64,000 bases of DNA from NCBI GenBank assembly GCA_023627715.1, contig JAMAHW010000009.1, positions 62,001 through 126,000 of the forward strand, read 5' to 3'. The notes beneath the pieces were generated by a model. The model was not told the DNA's origin and ran no database searches. It saw only the letters and a list, made by a program, of their open reading frames with translations. Each line of letters starts with the position of its first letter. The first letter of the stretch is position 1. This DNA comes from Periconia sp. R9002. Its lineage: Eukaryota; Ascomycota; Dothideomycetes; Pleosporales; Periconiaceae. Positions 21,061 to 33,497 of this stretch are shown here, in pieces. A program made the position numbers and the translations under genes.

Positions 21061-24000
21061 GGCGGGTTGAAGTGAATCTCCGTATCTTGCTTCCGCCATG
21101 CTTCATTTCGTACGAATTTGGCTTATGGACAGTCATGCTTTTCGTTTGGTGAAATAAAGCGACTAGGGAAAAGTCTTGACCTCGAAACTTTATTGTATAA
21201 TAGACAACAAGTACCTAAAATAGATATAGAACTCTTGAAACAGACCACGCCGTAATAGTATAAATCAACTCCATATTTGGAGCTTTTTTAATCACCAAAA
21301 TGAAGACACGAATCTCCTTCTCTTCCCCCTCACCCATTCCACCCACACCTCCCCTTTTTTCTCTCCTCCTCTCTAAGCATACCGACAGTCCACACTCCCA
21401 GGCGAAGGATGCTCCTTTGGGAAATTCATCCCCTCCCACGCTGGCGTCAACGGTTCGTACTTGTGATTCGGACACGCGCGCGTCCTATAGCGGCCAATGC
21501 TCGATTCGTTAGTTATCTATCGCGTACGTTTCTACACTAGGTATCAATCCTAGCAAGCAAGCAGAGAAAGCGGGTAGACGATGACAATCTCGTATAACAT
21601 GCCCTCGTATAACAATGTCGTGTAACAATGCAGGAGAAGAACCGTAGAACAATGGAAGTTTCCGTTGAGCCAGTAAAGGAAGGCAGGCAGATTAACGATC
21701 TCTCGTCCAACAGCAGCCATTGTACAACAATCGCATTGCTTTTCCTGTTTGACTCGAACGAACAGCAGTGCGCCTCGTACATCGGTTAAATCATACATTA
21801 ATGCATGCATGCATGTATGCATCATTCATCCCGCATCTGAACCGATCCTCAAGTTTCGCAAATGTGGCTGTGTCTCGGGAAGTATTCAATTCATCTTTTT
21901 CCTCCCATCGGGTTCAAAAATATATTGTTCGATCGATGGTGGTGGAGGTAGGATTCATTCTCGACTCAAACCACTGGCGCGGCGGCCGCGTGCGCCTCGC
22001 GTATTCGGCGACTTGGACTGGACTGGACTGGGTGGGTGTGGGCAGTTAAACTAGCGAACGGCGCGGGTATTAACTTGTTTTCAATCTCCGATGCACGCGT
22101 TCTTGCGTTCTTGTTGAACACCCGTGAACGGGGTTTCGACGGGTACCGAACACACAGACATACATGTACGGTAGGTATGTAGATCCGAGATCCGGATTTT
22201 CTCGACTGTGGGGGGTGGTGTGGTCTGTGAAGTGGAAGTGGGGACGGAAGGGTGTGTGTGCACCGACATTGACCTTTGTTGAGAGGAGGTTTGTGCGTTG
22301 GTTGTCACGTTGTTTATGCGGGGGCGGCGGATGCCGCGATGTGGATCCCAGGTCAGGTCGTTGTTAAAAATAATGGGATGTGGTGTCATAGGGAAATTGG
22401 GAATGAGGCGTCCTAGGCCAGCCAGCAACAAGAAACGAAGGAAGGAGACCACGAGATAAAAGTGAAAAAAAAAGGTTGCATGTGAAGAGAAGGATAGACT
22501 TGGAAGGCCAAAAAAAGAAACGGGACTAGACTAGAGATGGAATCGAGCACTTACTCGTGGAAGTAGCAAATACTATTCGACGTGAGTAGGGCAGCGGAGC
22601 GCGCGTTGGGACTATCAAACTCCATCAGCCACCAGAAACGCAAAAAAAATGCCCAACTCAACCACAACACAAAGAAAAAGACATATGTATGCCACAACCA
22701 CGATCCGAACTCCCCACCCCCAAACAAACACAAAAAAAGTGTGTAAAGAAGCAACCCGGATTAGACACTCGTTACATCGGCGAACCGCAAACTCTGGAAT
22801 GAGCCTACTGGGCCGGACTTTCGTACGGTGACCAACAACCCCCTGCTTAAACTTCTTTACACGAAAATCTTTCCGGTTTGGGTAAAACATATAGTATCCC
22901 AAAATAACGTTGGGATAATAAGAATGGGATGGAATAGGTGGAATGGAAGGACGACGGGAGTACGTGGATTGGACTGGCGAGACTGATCGCTTGGACTAGG
23001 CAGCTGTGATGGTTGTGTAACGTATGTGTGTGCACTGGCCAAGAGAGATAGAGGTTTTTTTCGTTTGATGGTTGTTGTGATGTGGTTGGGAGACTATCTT
23101 TTTTGTCCTTGTTGATTGTCGCTTGGTTATGCGTTTGCATTCCTCTTGCGGACGCTTCCTAGAAACCCGGCAGGGACAATGGCTCCACATATAGTTCCGG
23201 TTGGTATTTTACCTTTCTTATCTTTACGGTTTACCTATCTCTTTCATTCTTTGACCTTGTCGTTGTTGTCCGCGGCATGTGCCCGCAAGCCCTATACCGA
23301 TCTTACACAGACACAGCACTGATCCAGTCCTCCATCCACCCTCTCCCAACCTTCCTCAAACCCAACGCCCAAACAACACCACAAGAAAACTAATTCCAAT
23401 ACAAAGAAATCAATACTCACAAGCTCAAAGTCAAGTCCAAACAATCCCCCGTCGCCGGGAAAGCATAGCTCACGCAAGACCCCATGAAGTCAAACTCATC
23501 ACACATATTCAACTAACCCCCATCAGAGAGTTTTGCATCAGCAAGCCTTTTTTTTTCCTATCGACATCCTAGCTCGGTGGAAGAGTCCACACATGAACGT
23601 CGCCAGCCTGGATGCAAGAGCGCCGGAGGTGTGCATGTTTGATGGGAAGAGAAAATCAGGGACGTACAGTCACTTCTCCAGGATGTGGACCCTCATGATC
23701 CTGAGCGGACGTGAAAGCGACAAAGCCGAGGAGAGGAAGTCTAGCGAGTGGTAGGAAGCGGCGCATTTCGGCATGGGGGCGATTTGGTGTTGTAGGGAAC
23801 GTTGGGGAACTTTTTTTGTCATCGGAAATGGAGAAGGAGCAGGAGGAATCTTTTGAGGGAAGGGGAAATGACTTTTACGAAAGAAAGGGGCGTTTGGATA
23901 TATACCTAGGGCGCCTCCGGTGTATATAGAAAAACTGACCCGTGTAACAGCGCCTAAGGAAGATGATCCCGACTGATTGTACAAGAAAGACATCCAGCAT

Positions 24001-24277
24001 TCAACGATTCCCACTCCAGAGAAATCAAACCACGCAACCTCGTGATAGCTTGTTTTGTTTGTTATCCGTCTTCGACAACGCATCGCAAGTGAATTATCCG
24101 GATACACCGAGGTCGACTTTGTACGACTGTTCTATTTCATCCATTAAGATTTCCCGTGTGATAGCTTTGTCTGCCGAAAAATGCACATGGCCCAGCCAAA
24201 TAGATACAAAGGATGGCTACACACCGATCCATTTATTATCAATATTGACAAAGTCGCACCAAGGGATTTCTCAAAAA
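21061..24277. other. Long gene-free interval (3.2 kb)
   Basis: No frame with recognisable content on either strand. The stretch is rich in simple sequence: an ATGC-type repeat near 21800-21820, GGACT tandem copies near 22014-22031, and homopurine or homopyrimidine runs throughout 21300-21370, 22440-22520 and 23810-23890. It could hold long UTRs of the flanking convergent genes or a noncoding transcript; nothing in the bases shows this directly. Confidence 0.5.
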
Positions 24278-25818
24278 CTAATCTTGTACGATCCACGATC
24301 CCCCTCCCATCATAAAGAGCACAACCAATACTGTGACTATTGATGCACCAACCTTGTCAGCAGTCGTAGCTTCGGGGATCTGATAGTCTGGCAGCTCTTT
24401 CGCTCCCCCAGTTCCTAAAGATGGATCTCCCTGGCTGTTTCCTCCTGTGTGTACATTTTTGGGCGGTTCCGCAACCGTTACAAGGTTAGCGCTGATGACG
24501 CTCAACGCTGAAAGCTGCTGCCCAACACCAGAGTTACCATCGTAGCCCTGCCAGTACCAGCGATTGCCGCATTTGTACGGCACGGGAACTCCATCTGACG
24601 CGACGCATGTCTGTGCTGCGGCTTTGCCAGACGTTCGCAGATGAGGAATAATCTGGGCGGCAGTGAAAGGTGCGAGCTGTGCCGAGACGGCAAACCAGCG
24701 GGCGAGATATCCCTTGAATGATACTTGGTCTATGTTGCACTTTTGCGGTATCTCACAGGCATCGAGCATGACGCTGCCGTAGCTTTCGGGGAAGAAGTAC
24801 GTCGTTTGATTGATGAAACCTGAGAGTCGTTCTCGCCAAATTGGATCTCCGTTAGTATAGTTGTACATCTACACATGGTCAGCGCTGGTTCTCCCGTCGC
24901 TTTGGCAAGCACGTACGTATGCGGCACCCCCTATCATTATACCATAATTGTACGTCCATTGAGAGTGGTCTGCGTCAGAGCAATTCTTCTTTGCATCTGA
25001 TCCATCGTATACATGATAGTCATCACTAATGAGAGGGCTTATGTTCGCCAACCAATCATATATCTCGACCGCCTTCTGTGCGTATGTGTCGTTCCCAGTA
25101 TACAAAGCCAGTCTCGCGCTTAGCTGGAAGAATCCTCCATTGGAAGCAAGATTTTTGTAGTCGTACCCAGGCAGCCATTGGTATATCTGCCATCGCGTCC
25201 CGCCACCGCATGTGGCAGTCTCCCAGCGGGTGACGAGCTGGTTGAAGATGGATTGCGCTAGAGCGAGCCAGCCGGGAACATTGTCCGGTGGATTTGGAAA
25301 ATTGTACTCGGCAGCTGACATTACTGTAAATGCCCAGAAGAGTTGGTCGTCGTTGCCTTCATCCTTGGATTGGTTTGCGGGCATCTACCAGCACTAGTCA
25401 GCCCTGTTATATCACGGGGACGGCATAGCGACCACATGTATGTTGCACAGACGGATAAAGAGAGCAAACTTACAAAATTCCTGTCTTCGCCAATTTGGTG
25501 CACGATACCAGCACGCACCATGTCGTTCCATTGTGAATCGCCCGTGTAATACCAGTAATCGATGAGTTGGCCAAACATAGCACCAGCTTCCCACCAGTAG
25601 TACGGAGGATACTGAAGTAAACCGGGTATTCCAGAAATAGGGGCGCCCGTTTGAGGGTTCGCGTACATGGACATGAGGACTTGGGCGACATTCTGTGCGG
25701 CGCTGCGCACCTGGTCGGGTTGCGTCGGGTCGAGATCAATTGCGGATGCAGATGGGAATAGCCATGGCGTCAGCAACGGAAGGATACTCAGCGCCCGCGT
25801 TGAGCGAAAGAACCTCAT
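24278..25818 (-). CDS. GH76 alpha-1,6-mannanase-like protein (DCW1/DFG5 family), probably GPI-anchored
   Basis: Exons 25474-25818, 24917-25384 and 24278-24868 give 467 residues. An N-terminal signal peptide (about 1-26, ending SASA) precedes the mature sequence IDLDPTQPDQVRSAA. Family blocks: YYWWEAGAMFGQLIDYWYYTGD, then DEGNDDQLFWAFT with the adjacent catalytic aspartates (Asp127, Asp128), SNGGFFQLSARLA, and WTYNYGIMIGGAAYMYNYT across the last junction. Cysteines in pairs and several N-x-S/T sites fit secretion. The C-terminus is hydrophobic (ASIVTVLVVLFMMGGGSW) after a Gly/Ser/Thr-rich spacer, typical of a GPI-attachment signal. DCW1/DFG5 proteins are thought to transfer GPI-anchored wall proteins from the membrane anchor to cell-wall glucan. 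Introns (88-89 and 48 nt) are in phase 0. Confidence 0.94.
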
Positions 25819-26638
25819 ATCGACATATATCTACCGTATGATTGTGCAAGCGAGTGGCTGTATCGACTGTAAGAAGTTGTGGGTTGAGAGCAGACGTGGC
25901 AGTAACGGATGGCAGGTCAATGGGGGGTCGAGCTCATCTGTGGAAGGTGCGGTGGAGTCACGTTCAACTCCATGTGTAGCTACCATGGCCGTGCATGAAG
26001 TAGAAACAGGGAATGATCTTCTTGCTGGTGATAGAAGGAGGCGGTGCGGGTTGAAAGAATGCAAACGGAAAATCCGTTGTAGCATGCAAACGGGAAGCAT
26101 AGCTACCCCAAATCTTGCTCCTAGTCATGCTTGCCGCATAACTAGAAACTCTTAGCTCCACTCGTCAATGCAGATTACACTATACATGTACACTCCAACG
26201 TGCCGTCATGTTGTTTCCCTTCAAGAAGATGTCTAGGTCATAGTACCTCAGTTGGGCAATGGCTGTTAGAAGTAGACGTACGTCAGCGCGCCCCGTAGCA
26301 TGGTGCACGCTAGTGATAAGTGTAACGCTTTTCCGCCGCGAGGCAGACGCGCGGTCCAATGAGATACAATGGGAGGATGCATCCTGCGCCAGAAGGGAAA
26401 GTGTCAAACACGCTGCTGATATTGATAGTCGGATGAGTGAGTGGTGGATATCTAACTGTAATGGATTGGAATCTGTGGTCCATCCCGCTAAACCTAACCT
26501 AACCTAGCGGTCACCGCCCATCCGGAAGCGGAAGCTTGTCTATTCTCCCTTGCCTCCGACCAACATCTCCGGATAGTCTCGAGGCATTGAACTATCGTTT
26601 TGGTACATGTATGTACGCCTGCGCCAAATTCCTTTCAT
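25819..26638. other. Intergenic
   Basis: Promoter side of the GH76 gene and 3' side of the phosphotransferase locus. A short CCTAA-type run is at 26488-26507. No gene supported. Confidence 0.55.
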
Positions 26639-26875
26639 TCAAGTCCCAAACGGCCACATCTTCTCCCACGTCCGTTTTTCCTCCTCAGTGCGTGCGTACT
26701 CGGCAATGACTTGCTCCTTGATCGGAGCCAAAGCATTCAGTGCCTTCTCGTACTGGTCAGTCCTGACAACCCCCTGCTCAGGAAACAAATCACCGACGGC
26801 CTCACGAATTGCGCGCATCATTCCCATACCCCGAACTACGCCTTCACCTTGTGTCGCGATCTCCTCGCGATCAGT
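26639..26875 (-). pseudogene. Detached in-frame C-terminal tail of the APH-fold phosphotransferase gene
   Basis: Directly after the TAG at 26876-26878 the same frame stays open for 78 codons to a stop at 26639 and reads as ordinary coding sequence (TDREEIATQGEGVVRG ... FPEQGVVRTDQYEKA ... EKRTWEKMWPFGT). From memory, related fungal phosphotransferases end in just such a segment (WPEKGVV-like and a WPF-type end), so this tail appears to have been cut off by a single nonsense change. No intron of normal size can remove the stop and keep the frame. Confidence 0.65.
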
Positions 26876-28454
26876 CTAGGTGAAAGATAGTGAGCACTCA
26901 TGTCCGGCAGCGCCAGGAAGCTTGTTCCACTCCGTCTCGAGATCCAACAACCGCGATAGATATGCTACTTCGCCATCAATTACGAGGTTGCGCGCTAGTT
27001 GAAGGAAGTAGTAGCCGATTGAATCCTGGAACTCGAGTGCAGCGTAAAGCGGGGGGTTATACCTGTGGGCGTATTCTTTGTATAATATGCATTGAGATTG
27101 TTTGTAAAACAAGTCTAGTGCCTCATTCTGGGCTTCAGGATTCAGTTCATTCAGGTTTGACGGTAAGTGCGGGGGCGTAAAGCCTTGTATGGGAGGCCCC
27201 TGGTAGTCAGTGACCTGTGGATATCGCGCCTGGAAATAGAGTGGAGCGATTTGAGTGGATTGCCAGTCAATTATACTGGCAATCTTGGTTGGGTCTGCAG
27301 GATCCACAAATATGTTTCCTTCATGTAGATCGCCGTGCCACAGATGCGCCGAAGTAATAGATTCGTCTGTGGGAATACAGTATTTGAAGATTTTTTGATA
27401 GCATTTCAATGCTTGTAACTTTCGCTCTCTTGTTGGAATGTATGTGTTTGGGCCACAAAGGGTTACTGGTGACTTGGGAAGCTCTGAGAGTTTGCTTACG
27501 GCAGCAATTTCTCGATCTCCAATGGCTTTTAGGTAGCTTTCTATCGTATTCCCTAGGTAGCGGTTAGTAAAACAAATTCATGTCCTCATCGAAGAACTTA
27601 CATGGACCCCTGTCAAACCCAACAGTTCCTCTCCCGTCATCTATGTACTCCCGTCCTGGAGATGGGCCAACTGCAAATCTCCTATCCTTTACTTCAATCC
27701 CGTCCGCATCTGTGTAGAGTGCATCGTCGTTGTTACAGCGTTCGAGATCCTTTACATAATAGAGTCCTCCATATTGTTTGAATGAAGTCGAAGTCCACGT
27801 TTTATGGAACGAGGCGATCTTTTTTACCACTCCCAGTTTGTCTTGAATGCTCATTTGTGGCCAGACGTGCTCCAATTCGATTCCAGGAGCTTTCTCCATG
27901 ATGATATATTCAGTTCCAACAGCATTGTTTTCAGCTCGGGAACTCCAAGCTAGAACTTTAGGCAGAGGTGTACTCAGGACGTTTTTTACCTATGACACAA
28001 GTATCAGCATGATAATTTTAATTTGAAGGAGGGAACTCACAAAATCCATTGTTGCAACTTCGCTTGCAGTAGTAAAATGGGGTATACCAGCGTTTGGATT
28101 GGGGACTTTTGCTACTACTTGAGAGCCATTATCCATGGTCAAAAGCATGCTCTTATTGTACAATCCCTCGGGGAGTTTCTTGACGCTGATGCATGAATGT
28201 GCTCCAACAGTTTTTGCTGCACATGCTGCCAGCTCATGCACATTGAATCGTACGTGCCGCTGCGCCACCTCGAACCGTTCATTGCAAACAAATCTTCCTC
28301 GAGTGAAGACAAAAAGGTCTTCATTATATCGGAGGCCTACACAGGTAGGCTTCGTGTTATGCCGTCTCCTTACGTCCTTACTTGGGGTCCGAATAGTCTT
28401 CGCGCTTAGAGCCCGCACGCCCCCATGCTGGCGAAATTTGAAGTGCTTGAACAT
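26876..28454 (-). CDS. APH-fold phosphotransferase family protein (AIM9-like), C-terminus cut by a nonsense codon
   Basis: Exons 28041-28454, 27602-27989 and 26876-27552 give 492 residues. The kinase-like fold of aminoglycoside/choline phosphotransferases is clear: FTRGRFVCNERFEVAQRHV (family entry), VVAKVPNPNAG (nucleotide-side lysine), YIIMEKAPGIELEHVW (hinge), HGDLHEGNIFVDP with catalytic Asp342 and Asn347, and SIIDWQ with the metal-binding Asp363. Fungal members include mitochondrial AIM9 and many paralogues of unknown substrate. The N-terminus is basic (MFKHFKFRQHGG ... KDVRRRHN), compatible with mitochondrial import. A possible extra 45-nt intron (GTAAGG...GTGTAG, within exon 1 near 28339-28383) is frame-neutral and stop-free, so both forms are possible. 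The kinase core is intact, but the usual C-terminal helix bundle lies beyond the TAG at 26876. Confidence 0.85.
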
Positions 28455-29148
28455 CACTGGCAAAGTGTCTCATATGATGAGTATATGGATTCGTGCTTGT
28501 GAAGCTCATCCCATATCTCAGTGCCAGTATCCAAGAGTCGTGGTCCTAACATTTGAATATATCGTAAATACATAGTTGTTGACAGATGAGGTTGCTTTCA
28601 GTAGTAAAATATCGATCAGCTTTTTTTTTCTTAACTCACATAACAATCCAGAACGGTAGAGAGTGTAGATTCATCAATGTTCGTATATGCTTGTACCGGC
28701 GATGGCCTCCAGGTTCAAGACGGAGATGAGCTAGCGACCTGCCCCATACGCATTAGCGCCATTTCCCCACGATCTGTCTGCTGTCTACCAAAAGCCGCGG
28801 GTTAACGATGCGGCTACAGCCGGCTCTCCGTAACAACACCCCAGCTTTCCTTCCAAACCCGCTTTTTGCTTTCTACTACCAAGCTTCAGGACACAACCTC
28901 GCTTCTTACAGCTCAAACTCTTCCTTTTGTAGCTCAAGTGTGCTCCTATCCGTCACTGATATCTACAACTCTCATAAATACCGCTGTGTTTCCCTGCCGT
29001 ACTTGAAAGCACGCTGTGCCAATTGCCCTCTTGTTTCCTCGACTATCCGCTCTTGCCAGACACTACCACCACTGGAACAGCATACATTGAGGTAGAATAC
29101 CTGGAAAGCAGAAGAAATAAAAGAATTCCTCGACGAGCACCTCTAGCC
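28455..29148. promoter_or_regulatory. Divergent promoter region, phosphotransferase / MCC beta
   Basis: About 0.7 kb between start codons of two divergent genes. The plus-strand frame is open from about 29023 into the MCC gene without ATG before 29149. No specific motif is claimed. Confidence 0.45.
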
Positions 29149-31042
29149 ATGCCTCCAAAAGCGCCCTCATGCGAGGCCTTGACGCTCCTCAAGCATTCAA
29201 CCAGACCACGTACCATCACCCTCGCAATACAGCTGCAACGGCGCCTCTCCATGTCCTCAAGACAGCCCTCGTTGCAAACAAGACCTCAATTGCCCGTTTC
29301 AAGAACCATCACCCGTAGCGCAGCGACCTATACGCATTCACACCATGCCGAAGCCGTATCTATCATCCCCACGGCCGTCGACACGAATTCCGAAGACTTC
29401 AAAGAAAGCAAGAGGCAAATGGACGAGGCCACGGAGAAGCTGGTTGAGCTTCACTCAAAGATTGCCCAGGGTGGACCGCAAAAGGCGCGGGATAAGCATA
29501 TCCAGAGAGGGAAGATGCTGGTGAGGGATCGCATCACAGCCTTGATTGACCCAGGAACCACATTCCTCGAGCTCAGCCAAATGGCAGGATACAACGTGTA
29601 CCCAGGGGAGGATGTACCTGCAGGAGGCATCATCACGGGAATTGGGACCGTGAACGGCGTGCAATGCATGGTCGTAGCCAACGACTCCACCGTCAAGGGC
29701 GGCACATACTACCCCATCACCGTGAAGAAACATCTGCGCGCGCAAGCCATCGCGCAGGAAAACCGCCTCCCCTGCATTTACCTCGTCGACTCGGGCGGCG
29801 CCAATCTCCCACATCAAGCAGATGTCTTCCCCGACGTCAACCACTTCGGCCGCATCTTCTACAACCAAGCGCGCATGTCCGGGATGGGGATCCCGCAGAT
29901 CAGCGTCGTCATGGGGCCATGTACAGCGGGCGGTGCATACGTCCCTTCCATGAGCGACGAATCCATCATCGTAGAAAACCAAGGCCACATCTTCCTCGCT
30001 GGTCCACCACTCGTGAAAGCCGCGACCGGCGAAGAAGTCTCAGCCGAAGAGCTCGGCGGCGGCAGACTCCACAGCGAAGTCTCGGGCGTGACGGACTACC
30101 TCGCGGTCGACGACGCGCACGCTCTCGTCCTCGCCCGTCGAAGCATCGGGAACCTAAACTGGCACCGCAACTCGACCGCCTCATCCAGCACCCCAACCTA
30201 CAAAGAACCCCTCTACGACCCCTCGGAGCTCTCCGGTATCGTAGGCACCAACCTCCGCCGGCAAATCCCCATCCACGAAGTCATCGCGCGCATCGTCGAC
30301 GGATCCTCCTTCTCCGAGTTCAAACCCGCCTACGGCTCCACCCTCGTGACGGGCTTCGCGCACATCTACGGCCAACCCGTCGGCATCGTCGCCAACAACG
30401 GGATCCTGTTCTCGGAATCCTCGCTCAAAGGCGCACATTTCGTCCAGCTCTGCGGCAAACGGCACATCCCCCTCGTCTTTTTGCAAAACATTAGCGGGTT
30501 CATGGTGGGCAAGGACGCGGAGTCGGGCGGGATCGCGAAGAACGGAGCTAAATTGGTCACGGCGGTGAGTTGCGTCGACGTGCCCAAGTTCACGGTCGTG
30601 GTAGGAAGTTCAGCGGGTGCAGGGAATTATGGCATGTGGTACGTATCTTCCCCCTACTCTACCTATCCCCATTCACTTACCTAACACTCCCTTTTCTATC
30701 CATACCAAAACAACCCCACTGACAAAACCCAAAAACAGCGGCCGCGCCTACTCCCCCCGCCTCCTCCTAACCTGGCCCAACGCAAAAACCTCCGTCATGG
30801 GCGCCGAGCAGCTCTCCTCGGTCATGGCCGCCGTCGGCAAATCCGTCGACCCGGACCTAAAAGCGCGCATCGAGCGCGAGAGCGAGGTCACGTTCGGGTC
30901 CGCCAGGCTGTGGGACGACGGCGTCATCCCGCCCGAACATACGCGCCGCGTGCTCGGCTTGGGCTTGAAGATGGCGTGTGGTGGGCAGAATGTGGGCAGG
31001 GAGGCTGAGAGGGAGAGTCGGTGGGGGGTGTTTAGGATGTAG
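29149..31042 (+). CDS. mccB: Methylcrotonoyl-CoA carboxylase beta (carboxyltransferase) subunit
   Basis: Two exons, 29149-30638 and 30739-31042, give 597 residues. The enzyme transfers carboxyl from biotin to 3-methylcrotonyl-CoA in mitochondrial leucine degradation; the partner biotinylated alpha subunit is not in this window. The N-terminus is Arg/Ser/Thr-rich with almost no acidic residues (about 1-65), as in matrix-targeting peptides. The body has both carboxyltransferase halves: [77 protein letters not shown], and in the C-terminal half [37 protein letters not shown] across the junction, and [13 protein letters not shown]. The set [12 protein letters not shown] and [14 protein letters not shown] favours MCC over propionyl-CoA carboxylase. 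Met at 29149 gives the full presequence; Met at 29251 is an alternative. Confidence 0.96.
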
Positions 31043-32402
31043 ATGTTGGTGTATGGTTTTGGTGTGGGGGAGGAGGGGGGAAGGGGGGGTTATGTTTTTT
31101 GGTTTTGGTTTTGGTTTTGGTTTCTTGTTATTAGCACTCATGAAATATCATAGCATTGTTGGCAAATATTCAAAGACAAGAAGAAAAGGCCCCGCGCGCG
31201 CGATTAAGGTAAGAAAGGTAAAAGAAGAGAGCGAGCGTTACCACATACATACAGAAAAATGAGAAAAAATTCCCAAGATAGTTACATATATATATAAATA
31301 TACCTTCTGTCAAAATCTATCTACCTACTTACTTGCCTACCTACTAAGTAGATAGCTGGATCGATACATTGATGCGAAAAACAGCGACGGCCAGGACATG
31401 CTGTATAGAGACATCTGGAGGGAGAGAAATCCCTTGGATGCCTTACGTCAATAACTACCTACTATAGCATTAAAACGAGAAGGAAAAAATGAAGAAAGGA
31501 CAAAAAAAAAACTTGGCTCGATGGATTTGCAGCGTGACAAACGTACGTAGCTATAAAGCAGAATCTGGAATAAAATTAAGGTGCGTTGTTTTGTTAGAAT
31601 ACAAAAAAAATAAGTAATGTTTCGAGGTTTTGTCTTGGGACAGGGTGAGTGTTTGCGTTTTAGAAGGGAGGGAGGCAGCGAGGGAGAATGAATGAGGATA
31701 CGGGAGGTAGAACCAAAATGTGACAATTAGAAGAAGTTAACGCAAAAACACAAAAAAAAAAAAAAAAAAAAAGACATGTACACAAACTCCGGGTATCGTA
31801 CGGCATGTGATGTATGGGTTCCCCACGTGCAATTGGCCTTTCCAACTCATCTCTTCTTCTTCCTCCACCTCCACCTCTTTCGACGTTTCTGCTGTCCTTA
31901 AAAAAACCTCCTCCTCCCCCGACGTGTTCACGATCCCAAGCCCAATCCAAACCAAAGAAAGAAAGGCATTTGCTCGGGTGAGATTGAAGATCCATGACGT
32001 ATTCAAAAACAGATCCTTAACCTATTGATCTGCAACCGCTTTGATGCATGTTTGTTTTTTTATGCAAGCACGGCATTTGTCCAATCTTTTACATGTGTGG
32101 AAAAAAGAAGATTGCCGCCCAAAGATGGATGTAGAAGGAGGCCAAATGGAAAGAAAAGGTGCTGGAGTGCGAAAGAGAGGCCAATGGCGTTGGTACTCGG
32201 GTGAATTGGGACGTGGCAATCCACTCCAGAAGAAAAGTAGAAAAATAAAGAGTATTTTGAAGTGGAACTCGAAAGTGTGAACACACACAGAGAGTAAGGA
32301 AATGAAGTCATGTCATGGGTCGTGGCGATGGAAGCTCCGCAAAAGTGGATTAGCTAGAAAATGAAAAGAAAACTGGAAGGAAGAGCCAGCCTTTTCCAGC
32401 TA
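31043..32402. other. Convergent intergenic region with simple repeats
   Basis: 3' side of MCC beta and of SHO1. Contains (GGTTTT)4 at about 31101-31124, an A21 run at 31752-31772, and several A-rich tracts. No gene supported. Confidence 0.6.
31752..31772. repeat. Poly(A) tract
   Basis: Uninterrupted run of 21 A on the plus strand, not adjacent to any recognisable retroelement. Confidence 0.9.
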
Positions 32403-33497
32403 CTACAGCAAGATGAGGTAATTGCTCGGTGCAATACCTGTCTCGCCGTTGGGCTTCTTGGCTTGCCACCAGCGACCGCTGACATCTGATACTTCGAGAA
32501 TGTCGTGCTTTTGGAAGCTGATCTCGTTGGCATCGTCGGGGTTGGCCTCGTAGCTGTAGATGGCTTTGGCGCGGTAGGGGTATTCCATGGCTGCCTCCTG
32601 TTGCTGCTGCTCTTCGTTGGTGGGGGGCTGCGTAAGACCGCCAAAGCGAGGAGCTGTCGAGCCACGAGTGTCGCCGCCGCCAATTGGGCCTCCTGGGTAG
32701 CCTGACACTGGCGACGACGTCTCAAAACCGTTGAGCTGGGCCGAAGTGTACATTTTCGGGGTGGGATTGGACGCAGCTGCAGCTTGCGGGGTGCCGTAAT
32801 TATTGGACATCTGGCGAGACACATTGGATGTAGGGCGCTCCTTGTGCAGCGCATACGAGTCAACAAAAGCGCGATGGCTCGCCTGAGGCTGAGAGCCATA
32901 GTAGAAGATCCAGACAATCTGGCAGACGTTAGTCCACGAACCACACCAAAAATGGCAAATGTGTATAGAGAGCGCTAAAGCGTACCGAAACCATGGAAAG
33001 CAGAATAAAGCCGGCAGCCGTAGCCTCGAACGCAGGCTTCGGGGAGTACACAAGGAAATTGACTGAGGAAGTGGTGTTGACCAGTCCTGCCGCTAGGAAT
33101 CCGACAATCTGAAGATGATGTTAGCAAGAGCGAATGCGCTTGGCGGTTTGCGATTGCCGGGTGCTTACAGCAACATGGTAGGTGTGTTCCGAGTCCGAGG
33201 CAACCGTCACGAAAACACCCAGAATGCAGAACAGGTGGAAGACCAAGGCCCACCAGGCGAAGTTGGGGAACTGGCTATTTTTTGGAACAGCGGATATGAT
33301 GGCGCTAATAAATGCAATGATCCAGGCCAACTGTTGCGACAGATATCAGTTCTACTCGACTATACGCCGCACGGTGGAATGCGCAAGGCTATACTCACGA
33401 AACCGATGGAAATTGTAGCGAGCGCAAACGGATCGCCAATGATGCGACCCATGGAGAAACCGGAGCTCCGCCTGCTGTGACCGTAACCGCTCTCCAT
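32403..33497 (-). CDS. sho1: High-osmolarity signalling protein SHO1
   Basis: Plasma-membrane osmosensor that recruits the HOG-pathway MAPKK through its SH3 domain. Exons 33399-33497, 33169-33330, 32986-33108 and 32403-32918 give 299 residues. The short basic/Ser N-terminus is followed by four membrane spans ([77 protein letters not shown]), a linker of about 100 residues rich in Pro, Gly, Ser and Gln, and a C-terminal SH3 domain of about 60 residues ([33 protein letters not shown]; the ALYDY, WW and SNY hallmarks are visible). Length and order agree with fungal SHO1. All three introns are phase 0 and fall in the membrane domain. Confidence 0.97.

Noticed and set aside
26488..26507. CCTAACCTAACCTA run resembling an interstitial telomere repeat
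   Set aside because: The unit is CCTAA, one base short of CCCTAA, and only about three copies occur.
26879..26900. 22-nt GTGCTC...CTAG segment as an intron that would remove the nonsense region
   Set aside because: Far below the 45-nt minimum of introns in this window, and its removal shifts the frame.
29664..30494. 276-codon frame on the plus strand inside the MCC beta gene
   Set aside because: Arg/Pro/His-rich shadow frame of a GC-biased, clearly coding sequence.
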